DNA of 12,768 nt from Candidatus Cloacimonadota bacterium (GTDB lineage Bacteria > Cloacimonadota > Cloacimonadia > Cloacimonadales > TCS61). The stretch covers positions 1 to 12,768 of the forward strand of contig JAQICU010000003.1 of the NCBI GenBank assembly GCA_027858325.1. Reading direction: 5' to 3'. Below are positions 1 to 6,444 of the stretch, one piece after another (the stretch's first letter is position 1; every line of letters starts with the position of its first letter). A program made the position numbers and the translations under genes. Under the pieces are notes generated by a model that worked only from the letters and a program-made list of their open reading frames with translations, was not told the origin of the DNA and searched no databases.

Positions 1-2
1 TA

Positions 3-755
3 GTATGTACAGCCGGATTTAAAGAAGATGGTTCTTGGATTAGAATCTACCCTATCCCATTTAGAAAGAAATCATACGAGCAACAGTACAAAAAGTATGA
101 ATGGATAGAGATAGATTTAGTAAAAAACGAAAGTGATTTCAGACCTGAAAGTTTTAGACCATATTCATTTGATAGCGAAATAAAGGTTATCAACAAATTA
201 GATACATCAAACAATTGGGCTTCGAGAAAAGAGATAGTTCTTACCAAAGTATACAATGACATAACTCAATTAATACATGAAGCAAAAAATAAAACAATTT
301 GCACATCTTTAGCTGTTTTCAAACCTACAATAATTAAGGATTTTGTACACCAAGAAGTAGATAGAGCTTGGGATCAAGACAAAATAAGAAAATTAAAAGC
401 AAAAAGCGAACAACTACTTTTATTCGAGAACCAAGAAAATCCATTTGATGTAGTTAACAAATTACCTTATAAATTTTCATACATTGTTGAAGATATCAAT
501 GGAATTGAGAGTAAGATGATGATAGAAGATTGGGAAATTGGTGCTTTATACTGGAGATTGGTATCTAAATATGAAGGTAATGAATTGAAAGCTATTGATG
601 ACGTTAAGAAAAAGTATTTTGAAGATTTTGCAAAAACAAAAGATTTGCATCTTTTTTTAGGAACTACCCAAGTACATCATCATGTATCTCATAATCCATT
701 TATTATAATTGGAACATTTCATCCGAAAATTGCTACACAATTGAGATTATTTTAG
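3..755 (+). CDS. Conserved hypothetical protein, 3' part only (5' end outside window)
   Basis: The reading frame is open from the left edge to a TAG at 753-755, giving 250 visible residues. No start is visible, so the gene begins upstream; the in-frame ATG pair at 516 is internal, because the same frame encodes convincing protein before it. The visible N-terminus reads CTAGFKEDGSWIRIYPIPF, followed by a charged stretch and a C-terminal block with LFLGTTQVHHHV, then PFIIIGTFHPK. The product looks soluble, with no membrane segment or signal. I recognise the opening Cys-Thr-Ala-Gly and Ile-Tyr-Pro-Ile-Pro-Phe-Arg pattern as belonging to a widespread uncharacterised family but cannot name a function. 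It converges on hcp, with a terminator between them. Reality of the gene is near certain; its function is unknown. Confidence 0.85.
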   Translation, partial: VCTAGFKEDGSWIRIYPIPFRKKSYEQQYKKYEWIEIDLVKNESDFRPESFRPYSFDSEIKVINKLDTSNNWASRKEIVLTKVYNDITQLIHEAKNKTICTSLAVFKPTIIKDFVHQEVDRAWDQDKIRKLKAKSEQLLLFENQENPFDVVNKLPYKFSYIVEDINGIESKMMIEDWEIGALYWRLVSKYEGNELKAIDDVKKKYFEDFAKTKDLHLFLGTTQVHHHVSHNPFIIIGTFHPKIATQLRLF

Positions 756-791
756 AAAAATCGATTTGATAAATCATTATTGCATGTAGGG

Positions 792-818
792 AAAAAGGGC
801 AATCTGAAGATCACCCTT
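792..818 (-). terminator. Rho-independent terminator of hcp
   Basis: On the minus strand, AAGGGTGATC, loop TTCA, then GATTGCCCTT form a 10-bp stem (two G-U wobbles in RNA), directly followed by five U residues (792-796, sharing the last stem bases). It lies about 40 bases past the hcp stop, between two convergent genes. The T-tract is on the hcp side, so it serves hcp better than the plus-strand gene. Confidence 0.75.
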
Positions 819-856
819 ACATTTATTCTATTGTTCGTTTTTGTTCTTTGCTAAAC

Positions 857-2518
857 TTATCCAATCATCGATTTGATATCATCATCAGCATTAGTGATAC
901 CACCGATGTTGAAGTTTTCTACCAGTACTTTTACCACGTTTGGTGAAAGGAAAGCCGGCAGGGTTGGTCCAAGATGGATATTTTTCACACCCAGATACAA
1001 AAGAGCCAATAACACGATTACAGCTTTTTGCTCATACCAGGCAATATTATAAACTATTGGCAGATCATTGATATCTTCAAGACCAAATACTTCTTTCAAT
1101 TTAAGAGCGATAAGTGCAAGTGAATAACTATCGTTACACTGTCCTGCATCCAGCACGCGAGGGATACCACCGATATCACCCAGATCAAGTTTGTTATAAC
1201 GATATTTTGCACAACCAGCTGTAAGGATAACTGTATCTTTTGGAAGAGCTTCAGCGAAATCTGTGTAGTAGTTTCTGTCTTTATGACGTCCGTCACAACC
1301 AGCCATAACTACGAATTTCTTAATAGCACCGCTTTTTACAGCATCAACAACTTTGTCTGCCAGAGCAAATACTTGTTCGTGTGCAAAACCACCAATGATT
1401 GAACCTGTTTCGATTTCGGTTGGAGCTGCACATTTTTTGGCATGCTCAATGATTGCTGAAAATTCTTTGTGCCCATCTTCTTTCTCTTCAATATGCTTCC
1501 AACCTGGGAAGCCAGCCGCACCGGTTGTGTAAATTCTATCAGCGTAGTTAGCATCTTTACGTGGCGGTACAATACAGTTTGTAGTGAAGAGTATAGGGCC
1601 ATTGAAGGTTGAGAAATCTTCAGTCTGCTTCCACCATGATGACCCGTAGTTGCCAACAAAGTGGCTGTATTTTTTGAAAGCAGGATAGTAGTGAGCTGGT
1701 AGCATTTCACTGTGTGTATAAACATCAACGCCAGTTCCTTCTGTCTGCTTAAGTAGATCTTCCATATCTTTAAGATCATGACCGGAAATAAGAATACCAG
1801 GTTTGGTTCCCACGCCGATATTAACTTCTGTAATTTCAGGATTACCGTAAGCTGAAGTGTTAGCTTCATCAAGTAGAGCCATAGCATCAACCCCGAATTT
1901 ACCACATTCCAGAACCAATCCAACCATTTCGTCAACTGAAAGTGCATCGTTAAATGTGGAAACAAGAGCTTTCTCGATGAACATGATAACTTCTTTGTTT
2001 TCTTTACCAAGATGGAAAGCGTGCTCGTAATAAGCTGCAACACCTTTAAGACCATAAACAAGAAGTTCACGGAGAGAGCGTACATCTTCGTTTTCAGTTG
2101 TAAGTACACCAACTTTAGCAGCTTTAGCATCGATGTTCTCTTCTGTAACTGTGAAGTTAGCAGCATCATGATCTGCGAATTTTACTTCAACTTTGTGTTC
2201 AGCAAGATTCTCTTTAAGCATATCTCTGTATTTGATAGCTTCAAAAATTCTTTTAATAAATGCTTCGCGGTCAAAGTTTGCATTCGTAATTGTGGTGAAA
2301 AGTGATTGTACGATGAAGTTATCCACCACACCACATTCTTTGGCATATTCCTTTCTAGTTTTAAGTTCAATATTACTTCTGAAAATTGAAATACCTTTGA
2401 GTGCATAGATCAATAAATCCTGAAGGTTCGCAACATCACTTTTCTTTCCACACATACCGATAGTTGTACAACCTGTGTTTTTCATTGCTTCCTGACATTG
2501 ATAACAGAACATACTCAT
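857..2518 (-). CDS. hcp: Hybrid cluster protein (hydroxylamine/NO reductase), class I
   Basis: This 553-residue protein is full length for the family. The N-terminal cluster ligands are C5, C8, C17 and C23 (C-x2-C-x8-C-x5-C), the spacing of strict-anaerobe class I Hcp rather than the enterobacterial form. All expected ligands of the hybrid Fe-S-O cluster are visible: H247, E271, C315, C408 (the persulfide position, in MAGCDGRH), C436, C461, E496 and K498. The family reduces NO to N2O in the cytoplasm, reduces hydroxylamine in vitro, and also acts in protein S-nitrosylation. The start ATG at 2516-2518 has AGGAGA six bases upstream; a second Met is at codon 3. It is the last gene of a minus-strand block with a ferredoxin-like protein upstream, the likely electron donor, and an Rrf2 regulator further up. 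No Hcr flavoprotein reductase is present. Confidence 0.97.
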   Translation of the reverse strand: MSMFCYQCQEAMKNTGCTTIGMCGKKSDVANLQDLLIYALKGISIFRSNIELKTRKEYAKECGVVDNFIVQSLFTTITNANFDREAFIKRIFEAIKYRDMLKENLAEHKVEVKFADHDAANFTVTEENIDAKAAKVGVLTTENEDVRSLRELLVYGLKGVAAYYEHAFHLGKENKEVIMFIEKALVSTFNDALSVDEMVGLVLECGKFGVDAMALLDEANTSAYGNPEITEVNIGVGTKPGILISGHDLKDMEDLLKQTEGTGVDVYTHSEMLPAHYYPAFKKYSHFVGNYGSSWWKQTEDFSTFNGPILFTTNCIVPPRKDANYADRIYTTGAAGFPGWKHIEEKEDGHKEFSAIIEHAKKCAAPTEIETGSIIGGFAHEQVFALADKVVDAVKSGAIKKFVVMAGCDGRHKDRNYYTDFAEALPKDTVILTAGCAKYRYNKLDLGDIGGIPRVLDAGQCNDSYSLALIALKLKEVFGLEDINDLPIVYNIAWYEQKAVIVLLALLYLGVKNIHLGPTLPAFLSPNVVKVLVENFNIGGITNADDDIKSMIG

Positions 2519-2555
2519 TTTGAATCTCCTTTATATTTATTAACTTTTATCATCC

Positions 2556-2599
2556 TGTCATCCTGAGTTTCCGATGAAAATCTGGAGTATCGAAGGATG
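2556..2599. repeat. Dispersed intergenic repeat, copy 1 (TGTCATCCTGAG...TCGAAGGATG)
   Basis: The ends TGTCATCCTGAG (2556-2567) and TCGAAGGATG (2590-2599) frame 22 variable bases, in the gap between the ferredoxin-like gene and hcp. The same two ends, reverse-complemented, occur at 3709-3748. I recall this sequence type as a common dispersed intergenic repeat in FCB-group and other genomes; copy number here cannot be counted. The rest of the gap holds a loose inverted pair, TTGCGAA (2613-2619) and TTCGCAA (2651-2657). Confidence 0.65.
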
Positions 2600-2665
2600 T
2601 TACAAATAACCATTGCGAAGGTCGCGTTTTAGCAAGAAGTTCGACAACCATTCGCAAGGTAAACA

Positions 2666-3484
2666 CTAAATTATCTCACCTTTGATCGAAACTACATTCA
2701 CACGTGGCATGATTAATTTACCAGCTTTTTCCATAGCTTTCTGCACGATCCACTCTGTTCCACCGCAGCAGGGCACTTCCATGCGAACTATTGTAATCGA
2801 TTTGATGTTTTTGTTTTTGAAAATATCAGCTAATTTCTCTACATATTTATCAATGTCTTTATCCAGTTTGGGACAAAGGTTGATTACGATCTTGCCTTTT
2901 ACGAATCTTTCATGGAAATTAGCATAGGCAAACGGTACACAATCTGCTGCTATAAGAAGATCTGCATTTTCCAAATATGGTGCGTTGGCATTAAAAAGGT
3001 GCAATTGTACTGGCCACTGACGAAGTTCAGATTTCATGTCAATTCTTTGAGAAGGAGCAAGTGTCGCTTCTCTTTGGATGGAATTTGCTGCTGTTCCCGG
3101 GCAACCACCGCTTGGACAAACATCCTCGTCAACTTTTGGAATTGGAAGTCCCTTCTTCATCAATATAGCAACTGCTTGTTCAAAATATTCTGTTTCTCCA
3201 TGATCTTTCATATGCTTGAGATGTGCTTTAATGGTTTCTGGTCCGGCTTTTATGATATTTTCCATCACGATTGCCTCATCATAAGGTTCTGCTTCCCGCT
3301 CAATTGTTGTAATTGCACCTTCGGGACATTCACCCAGGCAGGCACCTAAACCGTCACAAAACAAGTCACTGACCAAGCGGGCTTTCCCATCTAATATTTG
3401 CAAAGCACCTTCCGGGCAACCGGGAATACATAGTCCGCATCCATTACATTTCTTCTCATCAATTTCTATGATCTGTCGTTTCAT
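2666..3484 (-). CDS. Ferredoxin-like [4Fe-4S] protein, probable Hcp electron donor
   Basis: Start chosen at ATG 3482-3484, because GGAGGA lies six bases upstream (3491-3496) and the protein then opens MKRQIIEIDEKKCNGCG. It has 272 residues. Residues 10-60 form a ferredoxin fold. Site 1 is complete: C13, C16, C19 and C23. Site 2 has C43, C49 and C53, but Leu46 sits where the second Cys normally falls, so it may hold a [3Fe-4S] cluster or use another ligand; I believe this is a family trait rather than damage. The remaining 200 residues carry more Cys: CPSGGC (123-128), DC (182), LC (204) and PCCGG (239-242), the last typical of redox-active or cluster sites. Such genes are often found beside hcp in anaerobes. 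The inferred role is supply of electrons to Hcp in the cytoplasm. Its own substrate, if any, is unknown. It ends 147 bases before hcp. Confidence 0.85.
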   Translation of the reverse strand: MKRQIIEIDEKKCNGCGLCIPGCPEGALQILDGKARLVSDLFCDGLGACLGECPEGAITTIEREAEPYDEAIVMENIIKAGPETIKAHLKHMKDHGETEYFEQAVAILMKKGLPIPKVDEDVCPSGGCPGTAANSIQREATLAPSQRIDMKSELRQWPVQLHLFNANAPYLENADLLIAADCVPFAYANFHERFVKGKIVINLCPKLDKDIDKYVEKLADIFKNKNIKSITIVRMEVPCCGGTEWIVQKAMEKAGKLIMPRVNVVSIKGEII

Positions 3485-3496
3485 TATATTTCCTCC

Positions 3497-3884
3497 AGCC
3501 ACTGACGAACACAGACTTGCACAAACTTCGAAAGATATGTGTTCTTTGCTGTTATCGGTGAGTTCATTTCTTTTCCTCTATTTCATTTATTTGTCGTTTC
3601 ATTTAATCTCCATTTTTTAGAATGTGTCTTTCTGACGTATCTCTCACGTTGTTCTCAGGAAGAATCTCACCCTTGAATCAGGAGTAAAGCTGAAAGAATT
3701 ATCAAAAGATCCTTCGAAAGCAAAGCTATTAGATTCCTCAGGATGACACATTGTCTTTGCGAGTCTTCTTGGTACGGCATCTTTCGACTTATCCTGCCGA
3801 AGTTAAACGAAGGAGGAAGCAAACTCTCCTATTGAAAGAATAGGAAGAAATGATTGCCACATCGATACACTCCTCGCAATGACT
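3497..3884. repeat. Gene-free stretch: mosaic of intergenic repeat modules
   Basis: This gap between the ferredoxin-like gene and the cupin gene contains, in order: a stretch resembling a dispersed repeat (CACTGACGAACACAGAC, from 3499); the relic gene start (3564-3602); a second copy of the TGTCATCCTGAG element in opposite orientation (3709-3748); a TATCCTGCCGAAG...CGAAGGAGGA stretch (about 3790-3817); a perfect 7-bp inverted repeat TCCTATT/AATAGGA (3827-3845); and GATTGCCACATCG...CTCCTCGCAATGAC (3852-3883), which abuts the cupin stop. The last matches my memory of the common GTCATTGCGAGGAG...GTGGCAATC repeat. I see no strong promoter, no T-rich terminator and no further gene. Confidence 0.6.
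3564..3602 (-). pseudogene. Relic copy of the start of the ferredoxin-like gene
   Basis: A GGAGATTAA sequence followed by ATG opens 12 codons, MKRQINEIEEKK, then TGA. The real gene 118 bases downstream begins MKRQIIEIDEKK and then TGT (Cys). By my count 31 of 39 bases are identical and 10 of 12 residues match. This is far too close for chance, so it is a diverged partial duplicate of the gene start, or less likely a short leader peptide. The TGA overlaps the ATG of a further 27-codon frame whose TAA overlaps the ATG of the true gene. Confidence 0.65.
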
Positions 3885-4223
3885 TTAAACCATTATCGTT
3901 TTACTGGTCGGTTTCGGAAGCTTCATTACCAAAACGCGTATATCTTTATCAGTTTCGTTATAAATACAATGCACAATATCTTTTGGGCTTTCTATAATAT
4001 CATCTTTTTTAACTTCTATCTTCTCTTCTCCAACTAAGATCGTGGGATTTCCTTCTAAAATGTAGAAAGCAACATCTACCGGTGTTTTATGTGCCTTAAG
4101 ACTCTCCCCTGCTTTTAGATGAAGGTGCATGATCAAAGCAAAATCAGTGTCATAGAGTTTATAGGCATTAATGCCGTGCGGCGTTTGTGCAACTTCCAGC
4201 TCTTTGTAATTTCTAATTTCCAT
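3885..4223 (-). CDS. Small single-domain cupin protein
   Basis: The protein has 112 residues, about the size of a one-domain cupin. Motif 1 is recognisable at 39-58 (G39, H45, then FYILEG at 53-58), but the usual second His of HxH is Thr47. Motif 2 is at 80-89 (P80, H85, N89). A metal site would therefore have fewer ligands than the canonical His2-Glu-His set, unless H33 or H35 in MHLHLKAGE contributes. AGGAGTT lies upstream of the ATG at 4221-4223. It begins 27 bases after the Rrf2 gene stop, so the two are almost surely co-transcribed. Function is unknown; a small sensor, isomerase or metal-binding role under the same regulator is possible. Confidence 0.85.
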   Translation of the reverse strand: MEIRNYKELEVAQTPHGINAYKLYDTDFALIMHLHLKAGESLKAHKTPVDVAFYILEGNPTILVGEEKIEVKKDDIIESPKDIVHCIYNETDKDIRVLVMKLPKPTSKTIMV

Positions 4224-4250
4224 CTTTAACTCCTTTATTCTTTTCTGGTT

Positions 4251-4649
4251 TTAAAAATCCGATAATTTCATTTTTTTAAATGTGTCATAGATATCAGTAG
4301 AAATTCGATTTAATTCATTATCAAAAATACAGGATTGAAAAACGCAGTGATTCTTACCAAGAGGACATTCTCCCAACATGATCTTACTATCAATTATTTC
4401 ATATATTTCTAAGAATGTAATATCCTCAGCCGATTTATTTAATTCAAAACCACCTGACGGACCTCGTAATGATCTCACTAAACCCGCTTTACTAAGATTC
4501 TGAAAAACTTTTGCAAGATGCGTTTGAGAGGCATTCAACTCTTCTGCTAATACTTTCACATTCATCCGCAAAGGTTGGTTTTTTGCAATTAGCACTAAAC
4601 CATGTAAAGCAAGCGAAGCAGCCTCCGATATATTGATTAAATTCGACAT
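4251..4649 (-). CDS. Rrf2-family transcriptional regulator (NsrR/IscR type)
   Basis: The protein has 132 residues, normal for the family. The N-terminal winged helix (about 5-70) includes the recognition region ASQTHLAKVFQNLSKAGLV and the wing RGPSGGFEL (62-70). Three Cys at 95, 102 and 107 (C-x6-C-x4-C) lie where IscR and NsrR bind their Fe-S cluster, though the spacing differs from both. Members with this layout sense NO, iron-sulfur status or oxidants by gain, loss or nitrosylation of the cluster. ATG at 4647-4649 is supported by AGGGAG five bases upstream. A long palindrome in its promoter suggests autorepression. Downstream genes (cupin, ferredoxin-like, hcp) make an NsrR-like role likely. 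I do not give it the nsrR name, since paralogues are numerous. Confidence 0.92.
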   Translation of the reverse strand: MSNLINISEAASLALHGLVLIAKNQPLRMNVKVLAEELNASQTHLAKVFQNLSKAGLVRSLRGPSGGFELNKSAEDITFLEIYEIIDSKIMLGECPLGKNHCVFQSCIFDNELNRISTDIYDTFKKMKLSDF

Positions 4650-4663
4650 GTCAACTCCCTTTA

Positions 4664-4693
4664 TCTATTTAGGTACTTAAATTCCTAAATAGA
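4664..4693. promoter_or_regulatory. 30-bp palindromic operator candidate upstream of the Rrf2 gene
   Basis: TCTATTTAGG (4664-4673) and CCTAAATAGA (4684-4693) are perfect 10-bp inverted arms separated by 10 bases; the centre TACTTAAATT is itself partly symmetrical. It sits between the -35-like box and the ribosome binding site of the Rrf2 gene, where a bound dimer would block transcription. Its size suits a dimeric winged-helix regulator. Confidence 0.75.
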
Positions 4694-4700
4694 ATATATT

Positions 4701-4706
4701 TGTCAA
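4701..4706 (-). promoter_or_regulatory. -35-like TTGACA of the Rrf2 operon
   Basis: A perfect TTGACA is read on the minus strand. No strong -10 is found at 16-18 bases spacing; the equivalent position lies inside the palindrome, consistent with repression by overlap but weak as a promoter prediction. Confidence 0.45.
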
Positions 4707-4824
4707 TTATTTTTTATTTTTTTAAAATTATTGTTATCTAATACTGTTTGTATTTAGTGAAATTTCTATCGATTTACATTCAATAATTACAAGATCTACA
4801 ACTAAAGTTATATATAATTATTAA

Positions 4825-4850
4825 TAAAAAGCCCTGCAAATTGCAGGGCT
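4825..4850 (-). terminator. Rho-independent terminator of the DOMON operon
   Basis: The minus strand reads AGCCCTGC, a five-base loop, GCAGGGCT, then TTTTT. The GC-rich 8-bp stem (extendable to 10) lies 21 bases past the stop codon of the DOMON gene. It also marks the boundary between this operon and the Rrf2 promoter region. Confidence 0.9.
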
Positions 4851-4871
4851 AAAAAATCTTTCTGATTAAGA

Positions 4872-6431
4872 TCAAATTGGGATTTCAATATCCTCTTTTT
4901 CAGCATGAATAGAGTTAAAATCATCAACTCCATTGAAGCCGTAAGCAAAGATGATCTTGTAAACTTCCCCGGGGACCAATATCCGATCATAAATATCACC
5001 GGAATTAAGTGGAATTGTAAAACGTATCTCGGAAACCCCACTCTCTTCATGCCCAAAGACCCGCGTAACATTATTATCACCACCCAGACCCACATCGGCA
5101 GAATGCGTGATTTCCGTTACTCCAAAATCATCACGTAAATAGGTTGAGCCACTATTCACATAGCCTATTATAAAATCCGCATCCAGCATTTCTTCAGTTG
5201 GATCGAACCCTACAGCTAACCAGCCTGTGGTGGGAGCCAACAGCATGCAACGCAAGGAATCTCCTACAACCTTCCACTTGAAGGTGAAATCACTGATAAT
5301 CTCCACATTAAAGCCCAGTGTATCATCATCCAGACTTATGTCGCCACCGATAGTTATGCCATCATTTCCACCACCAGTAGTATTATCAACTGTGAAAGAA
5401 GAAAAGCTTGCATTTTCGTGCATTGATACAAAGCTATCATCAGTTCCATAAGCTAGTATCAAGGGATAGCTTTCATTCCAAACAAGCGGTTTATCATAAG
5501 TGTCTCCTGAGTTTAGGGGCATCGAAAAATAAATGATCGATTCACCATTTGCTTCCAAACCACCCAGATTATAAATATCTTCTGTACCACCATTACTTAC
5601 ATCGGAAGTATGAACTGTAGCAGATTCTCCCCAATCGTCGCGAAGAAAAGCAACCGAATCATTTTGTACATAACCAATAATAAAATTTGCACCTTGCATG
5701 ATATTCCCGGGATCAAAGCCAATTCCTACCCAGCCGGTTGTAGGTGCGGTAACCACGCAATGAATCGTATCGGGATCAACCAGCCAGTAAAACTTCATGC
5801 TTAGAGTTTCCAACGAAAGATATTGTGTTGTATCCGGAAAAGCAGAGGAATTTCCACCGCCGCCACCACCACCATCCTCTGAGATTGTAATATTGGCATA
5901 TCCAGCTGCCGAATGATAAGAATCAAAATCATCAGAACTACCACGAGCAAGAACTATGGGATACGATTGATCGATTTCCAAAACCTGATCATATTGATCA
6001 CCGGAATTTAATGGGATCTTGAATTCCAATTCTGTTACATCGCTACTTTCTGAGGATGAGATAAAAGTTATATTATCTGTTCCCCCAAGACTTATATCTG
6101 AACTGTGAGTAGTGTTGGAAATACCCCAGTCATCGCGCATGAAACCTGTTCCGTTGGAAACATATCCGATAATCAAGTCGGCATCCAGCATCATAGAACT
6201 GGGATTGAACCCGACACTGATCCAACCTGAAGTATTTGCACTGAGAATACAATGCAGATCAGCGCTATCTACTTTGTACTTGAACGTTACACCAGCAGCA
6301 GTAACGCTTACGAATCCTAATGTATCAGGAGGGGTTGGATCGAGCCCCAGTATTTCATCATTAATTGTATTACAACCAAAAAAAAAGATAAGAGCCAACA
6401 TTGCTAATGAAATAAATAATCTGGTTTTCAT
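4872..6431 (-). CDS. Triple DOMON-domain lipoprotein (putative b-type cytochrome)
   Basis: The protein has 519 residues. The N-terminal hydrophobic segment 4-19 ends in FFFGC, so C20 is a probable lipidation site, though the lipobox is not ideal. Three tandem DOMON domains follow, about 38-184, 200-349 and 368-519, joined by a seven-Gly linker (187-193) and a TTGGGNDG linker (351-358). Each repeats the same landmarks: GW-x-(S/G/A)-(V/I)-GF, a Met (81, 245, 415) before (L/Q)-(D/G)-A-(D/N), IIGYV, an H-x-(S/A)-D motif (H109, H274, H443), PLNSGD, and a late His (173, 338, 509). In heme-binding DOMON domains such as cellobiose dehydrogenase cytochrome, a Met and a His hold a b-type heme; the Met/late-His pair is my inferred equivalent. 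Other DOMON domains bind sugars. GGGAGG lies five bases before the ATG. It is the last gene of its operon. Confidence 0.88.
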   Translation of the reverse strand: MKTRLFISLAMLALIFFFGCNTINDEILGLDPTPPDTLGFVSVTAAGVTFKYKVDSADLHCILSANTSGWISVGFNPSSMMLDADLIIGYVSNGTGFMRDDWGISNTTHSSDISLGGTDNITFISSSESSDVTELEFKIPLNSGDQYDQVLEIDQSYPIVLARGSSDDFDSYHSAAGYANITISEDGGGGGGGNSSAFPDTTQYLSLETLSMKFYWLVDPDTIHCVVTAPTTGWVGIGFDPGNIMQGANFIIGYVQNDSVAFLRDDWGESATVHTSDVSNGGTEDIYNLGGLEANGESIIYFSMPLNSGDTYDKPLVWNESYPLILAYGTDDSFVSMHENASFSSFTVDNTTGGGNDGITIGGDISLDDDTLGFNVEIISDFTFKWKVVGDSLRCMLLAPTTGWLAVGFDPTEEMLDADFIIGYVNSGSTYLRDDFGVTEITHSADVGLGGDNNVTRVFGHEESGVSEIRFTIPLNSGDIYDRILVPGEVYKIIFAYGFNGVDDFNSIHAEKEDIEIPI

Positions 6432-6444
6432 TCCATCCTCCCTA

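Noticed and set aside
1336..2169. Long second frame inside hcp on the same strand
   Set aside because: A frame shadow of the clear hcp gene, with Leu/Ser/Gln-rich composition and no ribosome binding site.
2912..3349. 145-codon plus-strand frame opposite the ferredoxin-like gene
   Set aside because: Antisense shadow; Cys/Trp/Phe-rich translation without family features.
3484..3567. 27-codon frame (MNSPITAKNTYL...) between the relic and the ferredoxin-like gene
   Set aside because: Its overlaps with both neighbours are neat, but the DNA resembles a dispersed intergenic repeat and the peptide has no recognisable features, so it is not called as a gene.
3497..3884. CRISPR array in the repeat-rich gap
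   Set aside because: The repeats differ from one another, are not regularly spaced, and no cas gene is near.
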